A stretch of DNA of 64,000 bases from JACVRW01 sp034664125. Lineage in GTDB: Bacteria > Actinomycetota > Thermoleophilia > Solirubrobacterales > Thermoleophilaceae. Within the stretch, counting starts at the first letter, position 1. Every line of letters begins with the position of its first letter. The translations under genes were made by a program, and so were the position numbers. A model generated the notes under the pieces. The model was given only the letters and a program-made list of their open reading frames with translations. It searched no databases and was not told the origin of the DNA. The DNA lies in NCBI GenBank assembly GCA_034664125.1, contig JAXDIG010000009.1, forward strand, positions 1 through 64,000, written 5' to 3'. Positions 1 to 6,927 of the stretch are shown here, in pieces.

Positions 1-1
1 C

Positions 2-325
2 CTGCCCTACCTGCGGCTGCGCTGGAAGTCGGACGACTGGCGCGTGTACGAGGTGCTGCTGCCGGCGCCGATCGTGATCCCGCAAGGCGACGCCCGCATC
101 GTGCTCGAGCAGCTCGGCTCCGACGAGCTGTTGCTGGACGTCAAGAAGCCCGGCGAGGCGATCGTCAAGGTCCGCTGGACGCCCTACTGGTACGCCTCGA
201 ACGCGTGCGTGGAGCCGCACGGGGACTGGACGCGGGTGATCGCGGACAAGGTCGGCTTCGTGCGGCTGTCTACGCGGTTCTCGCCGGAGCGGCTCTTCTC
301 CCGTGGACGCCGCTGCGACGACTGA
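2..325 (+). CDS. C-terminal fragment of unknown protein (truncated by window edge)
   Basis: The reading frame is open from base 2 and ends at TGA 323-325, giving the last 107 residues of a longer protein. The visible part is soluble, rich in Trp, Arg and acidic residues, has no membrane segment, and ends in an Arg/Cys-rich tail (FSRGRRCDD). Beta-rich stretches such as AIVKVRWTPYWYAS suggest an extracytoplasmic domain, as at the end of polytopic membrane proteins, but I do not recognise the family. The internal GTG at 44 is probably not a start because the frame continues upstream without interruption. Confidence 0.6.
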   Translation: MPYLRLRWKSDDWRVYEVLLPAPIVIPQGDARIVLEQLGSDELLLDVKKPGEAIVKVRWTPYWYASNACVEPHGDWTRVIADKVGFVRLSTRFSPERLFSRGRRCDD

Positions 326-337
326 GCTCCCACCTCC

Positions 338-381
338 AAGCCAATCTTCGCGGGGGTCCGGGGGCGCGAGCCCCCGGCTGC
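338..381 (+). repeat. Hairpin-bearing dispersed repeat, copy 1
   Basis: This 44-base element matches 26497-26540 at 41 of 44 positions. Its core is a perfect 8-bp stem CCGGGGGC / GCCCCCGG closed by a GCGA tetraloop. It lies 12 bases after the stop of the truncated first gene and could also serve as its transcription terminator, although no T-run follows. Confidence 0.75.
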
Positions 382-507
382 CATCTGCGGTGCTACCGTT
401 CCCGTCGTCCAGCCAAGGTGGCTGGAGCAGACAAGTAGTGCCAGCGCTCGCAGTAGTTGCTTAGTTGCACCTTCCGCGTCCGCAGCACATCACACGTGGG
501 AGGACCC

Positions 508-711
508 ATGGCAACTGGAACCGTTAAGTGGTTCAGCGACGACAAGGGCTTCGGCTTCGTCACTCCGGACGAGCCCGGCAAGGACCTGTTCGTGCATCAC
601 ACCGACATCGACGGCGAGGGCTTTCGCTCACTCGCCGAGGGTGCGCGCGTGGAGTACGAGGCTCAGCCGGGCGACAAGGGCCCCAAGGCCACCAACGTCC
701 GCACCATCTAG
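508..711 (+). CDS. Cold-shock domain protein (CspA family)
   Basis: This is a 67-residue single cold-shock domain, the usual length for CspA-type RNA chaperones that bind single-stranded nucleic acid in the cytoplasm. It begins MATGTVKWF. The RNP1 motif is KGFGFV (near residues 15-20) and RNP2 is LFVHHT (near 29-34). ATG 508 is chosen over in-frame upstream codons because GGGAGGA (498-504) sits at the right distance and the family begins there. The roughly 180-base leader upstream contains no other gene, consistent with the long regulated leaders of csp genes. A strong hairpin follows the stop. Confidence 0.93.
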   Translation: MATGTVKWFSDDKGFGFVTPDEPGKDLFVHHTDIDGEGFRSLAEGARVEYEAQPGDKGPKATNVRTI

Positions 712-740
712 ACAGAGCTTCCAGTAGTTAGGAAGTACCA

Positions 741-768
741 ACGGCCGGGGGCACAAGCCTCCGGCCGT
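741..768. terminator. Bidirectional terminator hairpin after csp
   Basis: ACGGCCGGGGGC pairs with GCCTCCGGCCGT around an ACAA loop, a 12-bp stem with one G-T wobble. It sits between the csp stop (711) and the convergent desaturase stop (776) and could end transcription from both sides. Confidence 0.75.
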
Positions 769-775
769 TGTCGTT

Positions 776-1738
776 CTACGCGCCGGCTTCGGCCTTGCGC
801 GCCTGGCGCTCGGGGTCGATCCGCACGACGTCCCACACCAGGCCGAAGCGCTCGAGTCCCCTGATCACCAGCGCCGACGGGTCGATCTCCCAGCGCCGCA
901 TGCCGTGCTCCGCCGAGGTCGGGAAGGCGTGGTGGTTGTTGTGCCAGCTCTCGCCGAACGTCGGCAGGGCCAGCCAGAACAGGTTGCGCGACTCGTCGCC
1001 GGTCGGGAAGCGCTGGCGCCCGAAGAAGTGGCACAGCGAGTTGATGCTGTAGGTCACGTGGTGCACCACGAGCATCCGCACCCCGGCGCCCCATAGGAGG
1101 CCGGTGAGGGCGGCGTCGAGGGTGCCGCCGATGGCGTAGCCGAGCCCGAACGCGATCGCGAACCCGCCCAGCGCCCAGACGAGGAAGGTGCGGTCGACGA
1201 ACGAGACGACCGGGTCGTCGATCAGGTCGGGGGCATACCGCTTCCTGTTGCCCCGCTGCGTGTGGATGAAGAGCCAACCGACGTGGGCGTGAGCAAGGCC
1301 CTTGAGCGCACCGCGGAAGCCGCCGCCGTGGCCGACGTGCGGGCTGTGGGGGTCGCCCTCCTGGTCGGAGTAGGTGTGGTGCTTGCGGTGGTCGGCGACC
1401 CACGAGATCACGGGCCCTTCGATCGCGACCGAGCCGAGGATGGCGAGCAGACCGCGCAGCGGGCGGCTGGTCTTGAAGCTTCGATGAGTGAGGTGGCGGT
1501 GGAACCCGACGGTCACGCCCAGTCCCGTCAGGACGTACATGATCAGGAAGACCGCGACGTCGCTCCAGCGCAGCAGGTCCGACCAGACCTGCCAGCAGAC
1601 GATGCCCAGAGCGATGAAGGGGAGCGCGGTAATCGTGCCCGTGGCGATGCGGTCCGCCGTCTCGTTTGCGACCGGCTGAACCTCTCCCGGGTCCGCCCGT
1701 ACTTCATCGTTCGCCCCTGCCGGCGCTTGCGTGATCAC
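776..1738 (-). CDS. Acyl-CoA/acyl-lipid delta-9-type fatty acid desaturase
   Basis: A 320-residue integral membrane di-iron desaturase, which introduces a cis double bond into a saturated acyl chain using O2 and an electron donor. All three histidine boxes are visible: HRHLTH (80-85), HRKHH (117-121) and HNNHH (266-270), with hydrophobic segments between them. The length matches bacterial stearoyl-CoA-desaturase-like enzymes. The start is GTG 1738, 7 bases after a TAGGTT hexamer and without a Shine-Dalgarno, so the mRNA is probably leaderless. With the adjacent cold-shock gene it suggests a role in membrane fluidity at low temperature, though the two genes are convergent, not an operon. Confidence 0.93.
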   Translation of the reverse strand: MITQAPAGANDEVRADPGEVQPVANETADRIATGTITALPFIALGIVCWQVWSDLLRWSDVAVFLIMYVLTGLGVTVGFHRHLTHRSFKTSRPLRGLLAILGSVAIEGPVISWVADHRKHHTYSDQEGDPHSPHVGHGGGFRGALKGLAHAHVGWLFIHTQRGNRKRYAPDLIDDPVVSFVDRTFLVWALGGFAIAFGLGYAIGGTLDAALTGLLWGAGVRMLVVHHVTYSINSLCHFFGRQRFPTGDESRNLFWLALPTFGESWHNNHHAFPTSAEHGMRRWEIDPSALVIRGLERFGLVWDVVRIDPERQARKAEAGA

Positions 1739-1745
1739 TCAGGAG

Positions 1746-1751
1746 AACCTA
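1746..1751 (-). promoter_or_regulatory. -10 element (TAGGTT) of the desaturase gene
   Basis: TAGGTT on the minus strand ends 7 bases before GTG 1738; no ribosome-binding site intervenes. No clear -35 is visible. Confidence 0.5.
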
Positions 1752-1779
1752 CCCTGCGCGGCCGATAAGTTGCACGCCG

Positions 1780-1797
1780 AGTGTGGGTAACCCCACT
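1780..1797. promoter_or_regulatory. Imperfect palindrome between divergent lipid genes
   Basis: AGTGTGGGT/AACCCCACT matches as an inverted repeat at 7 of 9 positions. It lies between the -10 hexamers of the desaturase and PAP2 genes, a natural place for an operator shared by both. Confidence 0.3.
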
Positions 1798-1819
1798 GCG
1801 AAGCGGCCCCCGTGACCGC

Positions 1820-1825
1820 TAGGCT
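1820..1825 (+). promoter_or_regulatory. -10 element (TAGGCT) of the PAP2 gene
   Basis: TAGGCT ends 8 bases before GTG 1834. The in-frame TTG at 1825 overlaps this hexamer and is therefore unlikely to be the start. Confidence 0.5.
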
Positions 1826-1833
1826 TGCCTGCC

Positions 1834-2631
1834 GTGCCCCGCTCCCACCCGCTGTATCGCCACCTGGCGCGGGTCTGGCGGCTCAGCGGCCGCTGGCTTC
1901 CGAACGGCTGGCTGGACGCTATTCGCCAACTCGCGCTGTTCGCCGCTGCCTACTACCTGTACCGCATCGTGCGGGGCTTCGTGGACGGCCAGGCCGGCCT
2001 CGCGTTCGAGAACGCGCGCACGCTGGTGGACTTCGAACGCTCGATGGGGCTGTTCTTCGAGCCCGGCCTGCAGGCCTGGGCGCGCGGCCAGGACTGGGTG
2101 CTGATCTGGGCCAATTGGATGTACGTGAACTCGCACTTCGTGGTCACGACCACTTTCCTGATCTGGCTCTACATCGCGCGCAACTACGCCTTCTACTACG
2201 TGCGCAACATGTTCATGGTCGCCATGGGGCTCGCCCTCGCCGGCTACCTCGTCTACCCGACGGCGCCCCCGCGGTTCCTGCCCGAGTGGGGCTTCACGGA
2301 CACCGTCGCGGCGTTCGTGGGCGAGGGCGCCGAGAACAGCGCCAACGTGCTCTACAACCCCTTCGCCGCGGTGCCGAGCATGCACGTCGCGTTCGCGCTG
2401 ATGATCGCGGTCCCGGCGCTGTTCCTGGTGCGCAACCGCGTCCTGAAGGCGTTCTGGGCGATCTACCCCGCGCTTGTCACGTTCGTGGTGATGGCGACGG
2501 CCAACCATTTCTGGATGGACGCCGCGCTGGGCGCCCTCGTCGCCGCGGCGTCCGCCTCGGCCGCCTCCTACGCCTTCGCCCGTGCCCGCCCGGAGGACTG
2601 GGCCTGGCGCACGGCCAAGGCTTCGGCGTGA
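1834..2631 (+). CDS. PAP2-superfamily membrane phosphatase (Aur1/PAP2_3-like)
   Basis: A polytopic inner-membrane protein of 265 residues with about six hydrophobic segments. It carries the PAP2 active-site motifs: VPSMHVAFA (near the middle, phosphatase motif 2 with the catalytic His) and TANHFWMDAALGALVA (motif 3: His plus Asp), with the YPTAPPRF region as the motif-1 equivalent. Members remove phosphate from lipid phosphates or, in the Aur1 branch, transfer inositol phosphate. Its stop overlaps the CDP-alcohol phosphotransferase start by GTGA, and ino1 follows, so dephosphorylation of phosphatidylinositol phosphate is an attractive inferred role. GTG 1834 is chosen from the leaderless -10 spacing; TTG 1825 is the alternative. 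Confidence 0.85.
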   Translation: MPRSHPLYRHLARVWRLSGRWLPNGWLDAIRQLALFAAAYYLYRIVRGFVDGQAGLAFENARTLVDFERSMGLFFEPGLQAWARGQDWVLIWANWMYVNSHFVVTTTFLIWLYIARNYAFYYVRNMFMVAMGLALAGYLVYPTAPPRFLPEWGFTDTVAAFVGEGAENSANVLYNPFAAVPSMHVAFALMIAVPALFLVRNRVLKAFWAIYPALVTFVVMATANHFWMDAALGALVAAASASAASYAFARARPEDWAWRTAKASA

Positions 2632-3278
2632 GCGACGGCCTCGACCAGCGCACGCGACGCGAGCGCGGGAACGGACGCAGCGGCCCGCTCACGGCCGCGG
2701 AGATGCGCGCTGTCGCCCGCAACCGCCTGATCGAGTCGCGCCTCACCCCGAACGCGATCTCGCTGACCGGCCTGGTCGGGAACCTGATCGCGGCGGCGCT
2801 GATCATCAACCACGACTTCGTGCTCGCCGGGATCGCCTTCGTCCTGGGCTCGGTCTGCGACATGTTCGACGGCCGCTACTCGCGCATGTCCGGCAAGGGC
2901 ACGCCCTTCGGCGCGTTCCTAGACTCGACGCTCGACCGCATCGAGGAGGGGATCGTCCTGGCGGCAGTGGCCTGGTGGTTCGCCGAGAAGGGCGACGAGG
3001 CGGCCGTGGGCGCCACGGTGCTCACGGTGGTCGGCTCGTACATGGTTTCCTACACGCGCGCGCGCGCCGAGGCGCTCGGCGTAGAATGCAAGGTCGGGAT
3101 TGCGTCCCGGGCCGTCCGGGTAGTGATCCTGTCGGCGGGCCTGCTGTTCGCTGCCGGCGAGATCGTGCCGGGCTTCGATTTGCTGGAGCCGGCCATCTAC
3201 GCGATGGCCGTTTTGACGATCTTCACGACGTTTCAGCGGGTGTTCCACGTGAGGCGCCAGCTGGCCGCCCAGGTGTAA
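2628..3278 (+). CDS. CDP-alcohol phosphatidyltransferase, probable phosphatidylinositol-phosphate synthase
   Basis: A membrane enzyme of 216 residues that displaces CMP from CDP-diacylglycerol with an alcohol; inositol phosphate is the likely acceptor because ino1 is next door. The family signature D-x2-D-G-x2-A-R-x8-G-x3-D-x3-D is complete at D78, D81, G82, R86, G95, D99 and D103, except that the usual Ala is Ser85. Several transmembrane helices follow. The GTG start overlaps the PAP2 stop (GTGA), so the two are translationally coupled. Actinobacterial homologues (PgsA1/PIP synthase) use inositol-1-phosphate. The specific substrate is inferred from family and context. Confidence 0.88.
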   Translation: MSDGLDQRTRRERGNGRSGPLTAAEMRAVARNRLIESRLTPNAISLTGLVGNLIAAALIINHDFVLAGIAFVLGSVCDMFDGRYSRMSGKGTPFGAFLDSTLDRIEEGIVLAAVAWWFAEKGDEAAVGATVLTVVGSYMVSYTRARAEALGVECKVGIASRAVRVVILSAGLLFAAGEIVPGFDLLEPAIYAMAVLTIFTTFQRVFHVRRQLAAQV

Positions 3279-3312
3279 CCGGAGCACCGCGGCGGGTTCT
3301 GTTTAGGAGTGC

Positions 3313-3341
3313 CGGCCTCCTGGCCCCCGGGAGGTCGTTTT
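3313..3341 (+). terminator. Hairpin plus T-tract in the ino1 leader (terminator or attenuator)
   Basis: An 11-bp stem (3313-3323 with 3327-3337, two G-T wobbles, CCC loop) is followed directly by TTTT (3338-3341). It lies between the phosphotransferase stop and ino1. Its right arm contains GGGAGG, a Shine-Dalgarno for a tiny ORF at 3343. Confidence 0.6.
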
Positions 3342-3342
3342 C

Positions 3343-3366
3343 ATGAAGCTGGAGGGCTTTCTGTGA
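3343..3366 (+). CDS. Possible 7-codon leader peptide before ino1
   Basis: ATG AAG CTG GAG GGC TTT CTG TGA encodes MKLEGFL. Its Shine-Dalgarno (3329-3334) lies inside the right arm of the upstream hairpin. Its own codons contain the GGAGG of ino1, and its stop overlaps the ino1 GTG as GTGA. This geometry fits translational coupling, but such a short ORF could be chance. Confidence 0.35.
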   Translation: MKLEGFL

Positions 3367-4529
3367 CTGAAACTTCGACTCTTACCAACGGCGGTTCGCG
3401 CCATCAGACCGAGAAGGTCCGCGTGGCCATCGTCGGCGTGGGCAACTGCGCCTCGTCCTTCGTGCAGGGCGTCGAGTACTACAAGGACGCCGACCCGACC
3501 CAGCCCGTGCCGGGTCTGATGCACGTGGACCTCGGCGGCTATCACGTGAACGACATCGAGTTCACCGCCGCCTTCGACATCGACGCCGACAAGGTCGGCA
3601 AGGACCTGTCCGAGGCGATCTGGGCCGGTCAGAACAACACGATCAAGTTCGCCGACGTCCCGCGCCTCGACGTGCCGGTCTATCGCGGCATGACCCACGA
3701 CGGGCTCGGCAAGTACCTCAAGCAGAGGATCACCAAGGCCCCTGGCGAGACGGACGACATCGTCGGCATCCTCAAGGACACCAAGACCGACGTCGTCGTC
3801 TCCTACCTCCCGGTCGGGTCCGAGCAGGCCACCAAGTGGTACGTCGAGCAGGTCCTCGAGGCCGGCTGCGGCTTCGTGAACTGCATCCCGGTGTTCATCG
3901 CCAAGGAGAACTACTGGGCCAACCGCTTCGCGAAGGCCGGGCTGCCGATCGTCGGCGACGACATCAAGTCGCAGGTCGGCGCCACCATCGTGCACCGCCA
4001 GCTCGCGCGCCTCTTCCACGAGCGCGGCGTGAAGCTGAAGCACACCTCTCAGCTCAACGTGGGCGGCAACATGGACTTCTTCAACATGCTCGAGCGCGAG
4101 CGCCTCGAGTCCAAGAAGATCTCCAAGACGCAGGCCGTGACGTCGGTGATGGGCCTGGAGCTGCCCGCCGACGACGTGCACGTCGGCCCCTCCGACTACG
4201 TGCCGTGGCTGACCGACCGCAAGTGGGCGCACATCCGCCTCGAGGGCGAGGCCTTCGGCGACGTCCCGCTGATGGCCGAGCTCAAGCTCGAGGTCTGGGA
4301 CTCACCCAACTCGGCCGGCATCGTCACGGACGCCGTGCGCGCGTGCAAGCTCGCGCTCAACCACGGCCTCGGCGGTCCGCTCGTCGGTCCGAGCGCCTAC
4401 CTGATGAAGTCGCCCCCGGAGCAGCACCCCGATTCGATCGCGCGCCAGATGACCGAGGACTTCATCGAGCAGTACGGCGGAGCGCCGAAGCTGCCCGGGA
4501 AGGCGAAGGTCAAGGTCGAGAGCAGCTAG
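3363..4529 (+). CDS. ino1: Myo-inositol-1-phosphate synthase
   Basis: A cytosolic NAD-dependent enzyme of 388 residues that isomerises glucose-6-phosphate to 1L-myo-inositol-1-phosphate, the first step to phosphatidylinositol lipids. The Rossmann motif VGVGNCAS lies at about 24-31. Family blocks include LPVGSEQA, FVNCIPVFIA, GDDIKSQVGAT and HTSQLNVGGNMDF, and the length fits the short actinobacterial/archaeal form. The start is GTG 3363, placed by GGAGG at 3351-3355 with 7-base spacing; upstream in-frame GTG 3309 lies before the hairpin and is unlikely. The leader has an attenuator-like hairpin and a mini-ORF. The preceding phosphotransferase would use its product. Confidence 0.96.
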   Translation: MTETSTLTNGGSRHQTEKVRVAIVGVGNCASSFVQGVEYYKDADPTQPVPGLMHVDLGGYHVNDIEFTAAFDIDADKVGKDLSEAIWAGQNNTIKFADVPRLDVPVYRGMTHDGLGKYLKQRITKAPGETDDIVGILKDTKTDVVVSYLPVGSEQATKWYVEQVLEAGCGFVNCIPVFIAKENYWANRFAKAGLPIVGDDIKSQVGATIVHRQLARLFHERGVKLKHTSQLNVGGNMDFFNMLERERLESKKISKTQAVTSVMGLELPADDVHVGPSDYVPWLTDRKWAHIRLEGEAFGDVPLMAELKLEVWDSPNSAGIVTDAVRACKLALNHGLGGPLVGPSAYLMKSPPEQHPDSIARQMTEDFIEQYGGAPKLPGKAKVKVESS

Positions 4530-4582
4530 CAAACCGGGGCGCCACGAGCGGGGCTCCGGGAGTGCGATCGTCCCGCCTGGCG

Positions 4583-4588
4583 GATAAT
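4583..4588 (+). promoter_or_regulatory. -10 element (GATAAT) of the first glycosyltransferase
   Basis: GATAAT ends 6 bases before TTG 4595, the proposed start; it favours this codon over GTG 4562. Confidence 0.4.
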
Positions 4589-4594
4589 CGCGCC

Positions 4595-5494
4595 TTGGGG
4601 CCCGTCTCGACCGTCATAGTCGCCTACAACTCGGGTGAGTTCATCCGACGTTGCCTGGCCGCAGTGGGAAGCGGTCAGGGCGAGGTAGTCGTGGTCGACA
4701 ACGGCTCGCCACAAGGCGACGCGGACGTTCCGCGCGACGAATTCCCGGACGTGCGGGTCATACCAGCGTCAGGCAACCTCGGCTTCGGCAGTGCGGCGAA
4801 CGCCGGAGTCGCGGCCACGTCGGAGCGCTGGGTGTTGCTTCTAAATCCGGACGCCTGGCCGATCGACGACGGGATCGACCGACTTGTCCGGTTCGCCGAG
4901 GGCCGGCCCGGGCTTGGCGCCACCGGGCCGCTGCTCTTCGACGCCGATGGCCAAGCCCAGCGCTCTACGATCAGGCCGCCGCTCGGTCCCGTGCAGCTTG
5001 CGCTCTGGGCGGCCTTCCCCGGCGCGGCGACCGGCGCCTACGGCATGTGGCGACGAGCCACGAGCGCGGTCCGCCGGGGCAGGGTGCGCCGGGCGGAGTT
5101 CCTGCAGGGCGCGGTCTTGCTCGTGCGCCGGGAAGCATTCGAGCGGGTGGGAGGGTTCGATGAGAGCTTCTTCATGTATGGCGAGGACGCGGATCTCTGC
5201 CTGCGGCTGCGAGAGGCCGGATGGAGCGTGGAGCTGTGCCCGAGCGCGCGCTTCGTGCACGTGGGCGGCGGGTCGACGGGTTCCGATCCCGAGGGCATGC
5301 AGATCGAGCTCCTGCGCTCGTGGCTGCGCCTGATCGCGAAGCTCAAGGGGATCGGCCAGGCGGAGCGCGCGCGCCGATGGCTGCTGCGGGCGATGCGGGT
5401 GCGGACGCTGGCTTCCCGCGGACCCCGCAACCGCGCGGTCGCCTCCTGGCTTGCCTCCGGCCGCGCCGGCGAACTGCTTGGCCTGCCGGAGTGA
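4595..5494 (+). CDS. Family 2 glycosyltransferase (rhamnosyltransferase-like)
   Basis: A GT-A-fold transferase of 299 residues that moves a sugar from a nucleotide donor to a growing surface glycan on the cytoplasmic face. It opens with VSTVIVAYNSGEF, then VVVDNGS, a short LLNPDA in the DxD region, and later GFDESFFMYGEDADLC, the ED motif of the catalytic base in rhamnosyl-type GT2 enzymes. TTG 4595 is favoured by a -10 hexamer; GTG 4562 would add 11 residues. Its stop overlaps the next start (GTGA), making it first of a four-gene operon. Confidence 0.88.
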   Translation: MGPVSTVIVAYNSGEFIRRCLAAVGSGQGEVVVVDNGSPQGDADVPRDEFPDVRVIPASGNLGFGSAANAGVAATSERWVLLLNPDAWPIDDGIDRLVRFAEGRPGLGATGPLLFDADGQAQRSTIRPPLGPVQLALWAAFPGAATGAYGMWRRATSAVRRGRVRRAEFLQGAVLLVRREAFERVGGFDESFFMYGEDADLCLRLREAGWSVELCPSARFVHVGGGSTGSDPEGMQIELLRSWLRLIAKLKGIGQAERARRWLLRAMRVRTLASRGPRNRAVASWLASGRAGELLGLPE

Positions 5495-6927
5495 CCGGAA
5501 TCTCACCGCTCAACCTCCTGCATCCCACAGGCCGGGTGGACCGCATCCTCGTGCTCGGCGATCACTGCCCGCCGTCGCTGGTGCCCGCCGCGGCAACCAG
5601 GGCGACCGAGGCCGCCGACCTCGCGCTGATCGCGCCCTCGCCGGGCGAGCTGAGGAAGACCGGCTGGATCGAGCGCGCGGCGCGCGTGGCGGCGCGCGCG
5701 CTGGATCGACACGGCTTCGCCTACGCCCTGCTTCCGCGCGGAAGCCGCGCGGAAGCAAACCGCCGGCTGTGTCAGGCCGGCCTCGTGCTCGAGCCACCGC
5801 TCGCGCAGTTCCCGGGCGGCGGCTTCCCGCGCTACCTGCTGCCGCTGGAAGCCGCGGCGTGGCGCCACGCGCTCACGCACCAAATCGACGCGAATCCGCA
5901 GGCACGCCGCGCGCTGCTTGCCGCGCGCGCGCTGCCGTTCGGAAGCTCGCTGCTCGTCCATGCCTTGCCGAGCGTTGGAATCGTGGCGCGGCCGCCCGGC
6001 GCGGAGCCTCTCGCAGCGTGGGTGGCGGACCTGGGCGGTGAGGCCCGGCCGACGGCGCAGGCCGTCGTCGCGACAAGCTGGCGCGGGCCTCGGGGGCCCA
6101 TCGTGCTGCACTGCTTCGGCCCTGGAGAGGCCGAGCCCTGGGGCGTCGCGAAGGTGGCGGAGGAGAGCGAAGCCGAGGGGCGTGCCCTGGACGAGCTCGG
6201 CCAGCCGGCCCGTGCAGCGGGAGCGCGCGTGCCGCGGGTGCTCGCGAAGGGGCGGGTGGCCGGCCGGCCGGTCCTCGTGGAGACGGTCGTGAGCGGCCGC
6301 CCAGCGGCGGATGCGCTGACCCGCTCGCCAGGGCGCTATGCGGAGGTGATCGGCGCGATCGCGGACTGGCAGCGGCGCTGGAACCTCCAGACCGTGGTTT
6401 CGGGGAGCCGGCTCGAGCAGGAGGTGCTCGGCCCCGCAACCGAACTGGCGGGAACCCTGCCCGATACCTATCTCGCCTGGCTGACGGCACGCGTTGAAGC
6501 GCTCCCCGGCAGCGCGCGTCTGCTCGTGGCCAGGCACAACGACCTGACGATGTGGAACGTCCGGCTGGACAGGAAGGGAGCGATCGGCGTGCTCGACTGG
6601 GCGGAGGCTGACGCCGCCGGCCTGCCACTCACGGACTTCTTCTACGCCGTCGTCGACGGCGCTGCCGCGTGTGACGGCTATCGCGACCGGCTCAACGCGG
6701 CCCGCAGCTGCTTCGGGGCGGGTGGAGCACGCGCGGATCGCGTGGCGGCGCTGCAGGAGCGCCTCCGCGAGTCGCTTCGGCTTAGCCCCGAGGCGCTCGA
6801 GCTCAGCTTCCACGCCTGCTGGCTGCGGCACGCGTGCAACGAGCTGCGCACGTCCAACTCTTCGGACGGTTCCTTCATGGCGATCGCCCGCTGGCTCGCG
6901 CGCCGCGCCACGGAGGAGGCGGCGTGA
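5491..6927 (+). CDS. Two-domain protein with APH-fold phosphotransferase C-terminus
   Basis: A cytosolic protein of 478 residues. The C-terminal half (about 215-478) matches aminoglycoside phosphotransferase/choline-kinase folds: the Brenner motif HNDLTMWN supplies the catalytic Asp (H349, D351, N356) and a downstream LDWAEAD supplies the metal-binding Asp. The N-terminal about 200 residues are unrecognised. In a glycan cluster the likely substrate is a sugar or a lipid- or nucleotide-linked glycan intermediate rather than an antibiotic. It overlaps its neighbours on both sides by GTGA, so it belongs to the glycosyltransferase operon. Specificity is unknown. Confidence 0.75.
   Translation: MTGISPLNLLHPTGRVDRILVLGDHCPPSLVPAAATRATEAADLALIAPSPGELRKTGWIERAARVAARALDRHGFAYALLPRGSRAEANRRLCQAGLVLEPPLAQFPGGGFPRYLLPLEAAAWRHALTHQIDANPQARRALLAARALPFGSSLLVHALPSVGIVARPPGAEPLAAWVADLGGEARPTAQAVVATSWRGPRGPIVLHCFGPGEAEPWGVAKVAEESEAEGRALDELGQPARAAGARVPRVLAKGRVAGRPVLVETVVSGRPAADALTRSPGRYAEVIGAIADWQRRWNLQTVVSGSRLEQEVLGPATELAGTLPDTYLAWLTARVEALPGSARLLVARHNDLTMWNVRLDRKGAIGVLDWAEADAAGLPLTDFFYAVVDGAAACDGYRDRLNAARSCFGAGGARADRVAALQERLRESLRLSPEALELSFHACWLRHACNELRTSNSSDGSFMAIARWLARRATEEAA

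Noticed and set aside
326..507. Small ORF at 205-438 overlapping the first stop
   Set aside because: Its frame is Arg-rich shadow of the real upstream gene and it runs into the repeat element without an RBS.
1812..2627. N-terminal extension of the CDP-alcohol phosphotransferase (272 residues before GTG 2628)
   Set aside because: It is the out-of-frame reading of the PAP2 gene, whose motifs are unmistakable; the GTGA overlap gives the natural start.
5491..6927. Aminoglycoside resistance kinase
   Set aside because: The APH fold is real, but its place within a glycosyltransferase operon and the large unknown N-domain make an antibiotic role unsupported.
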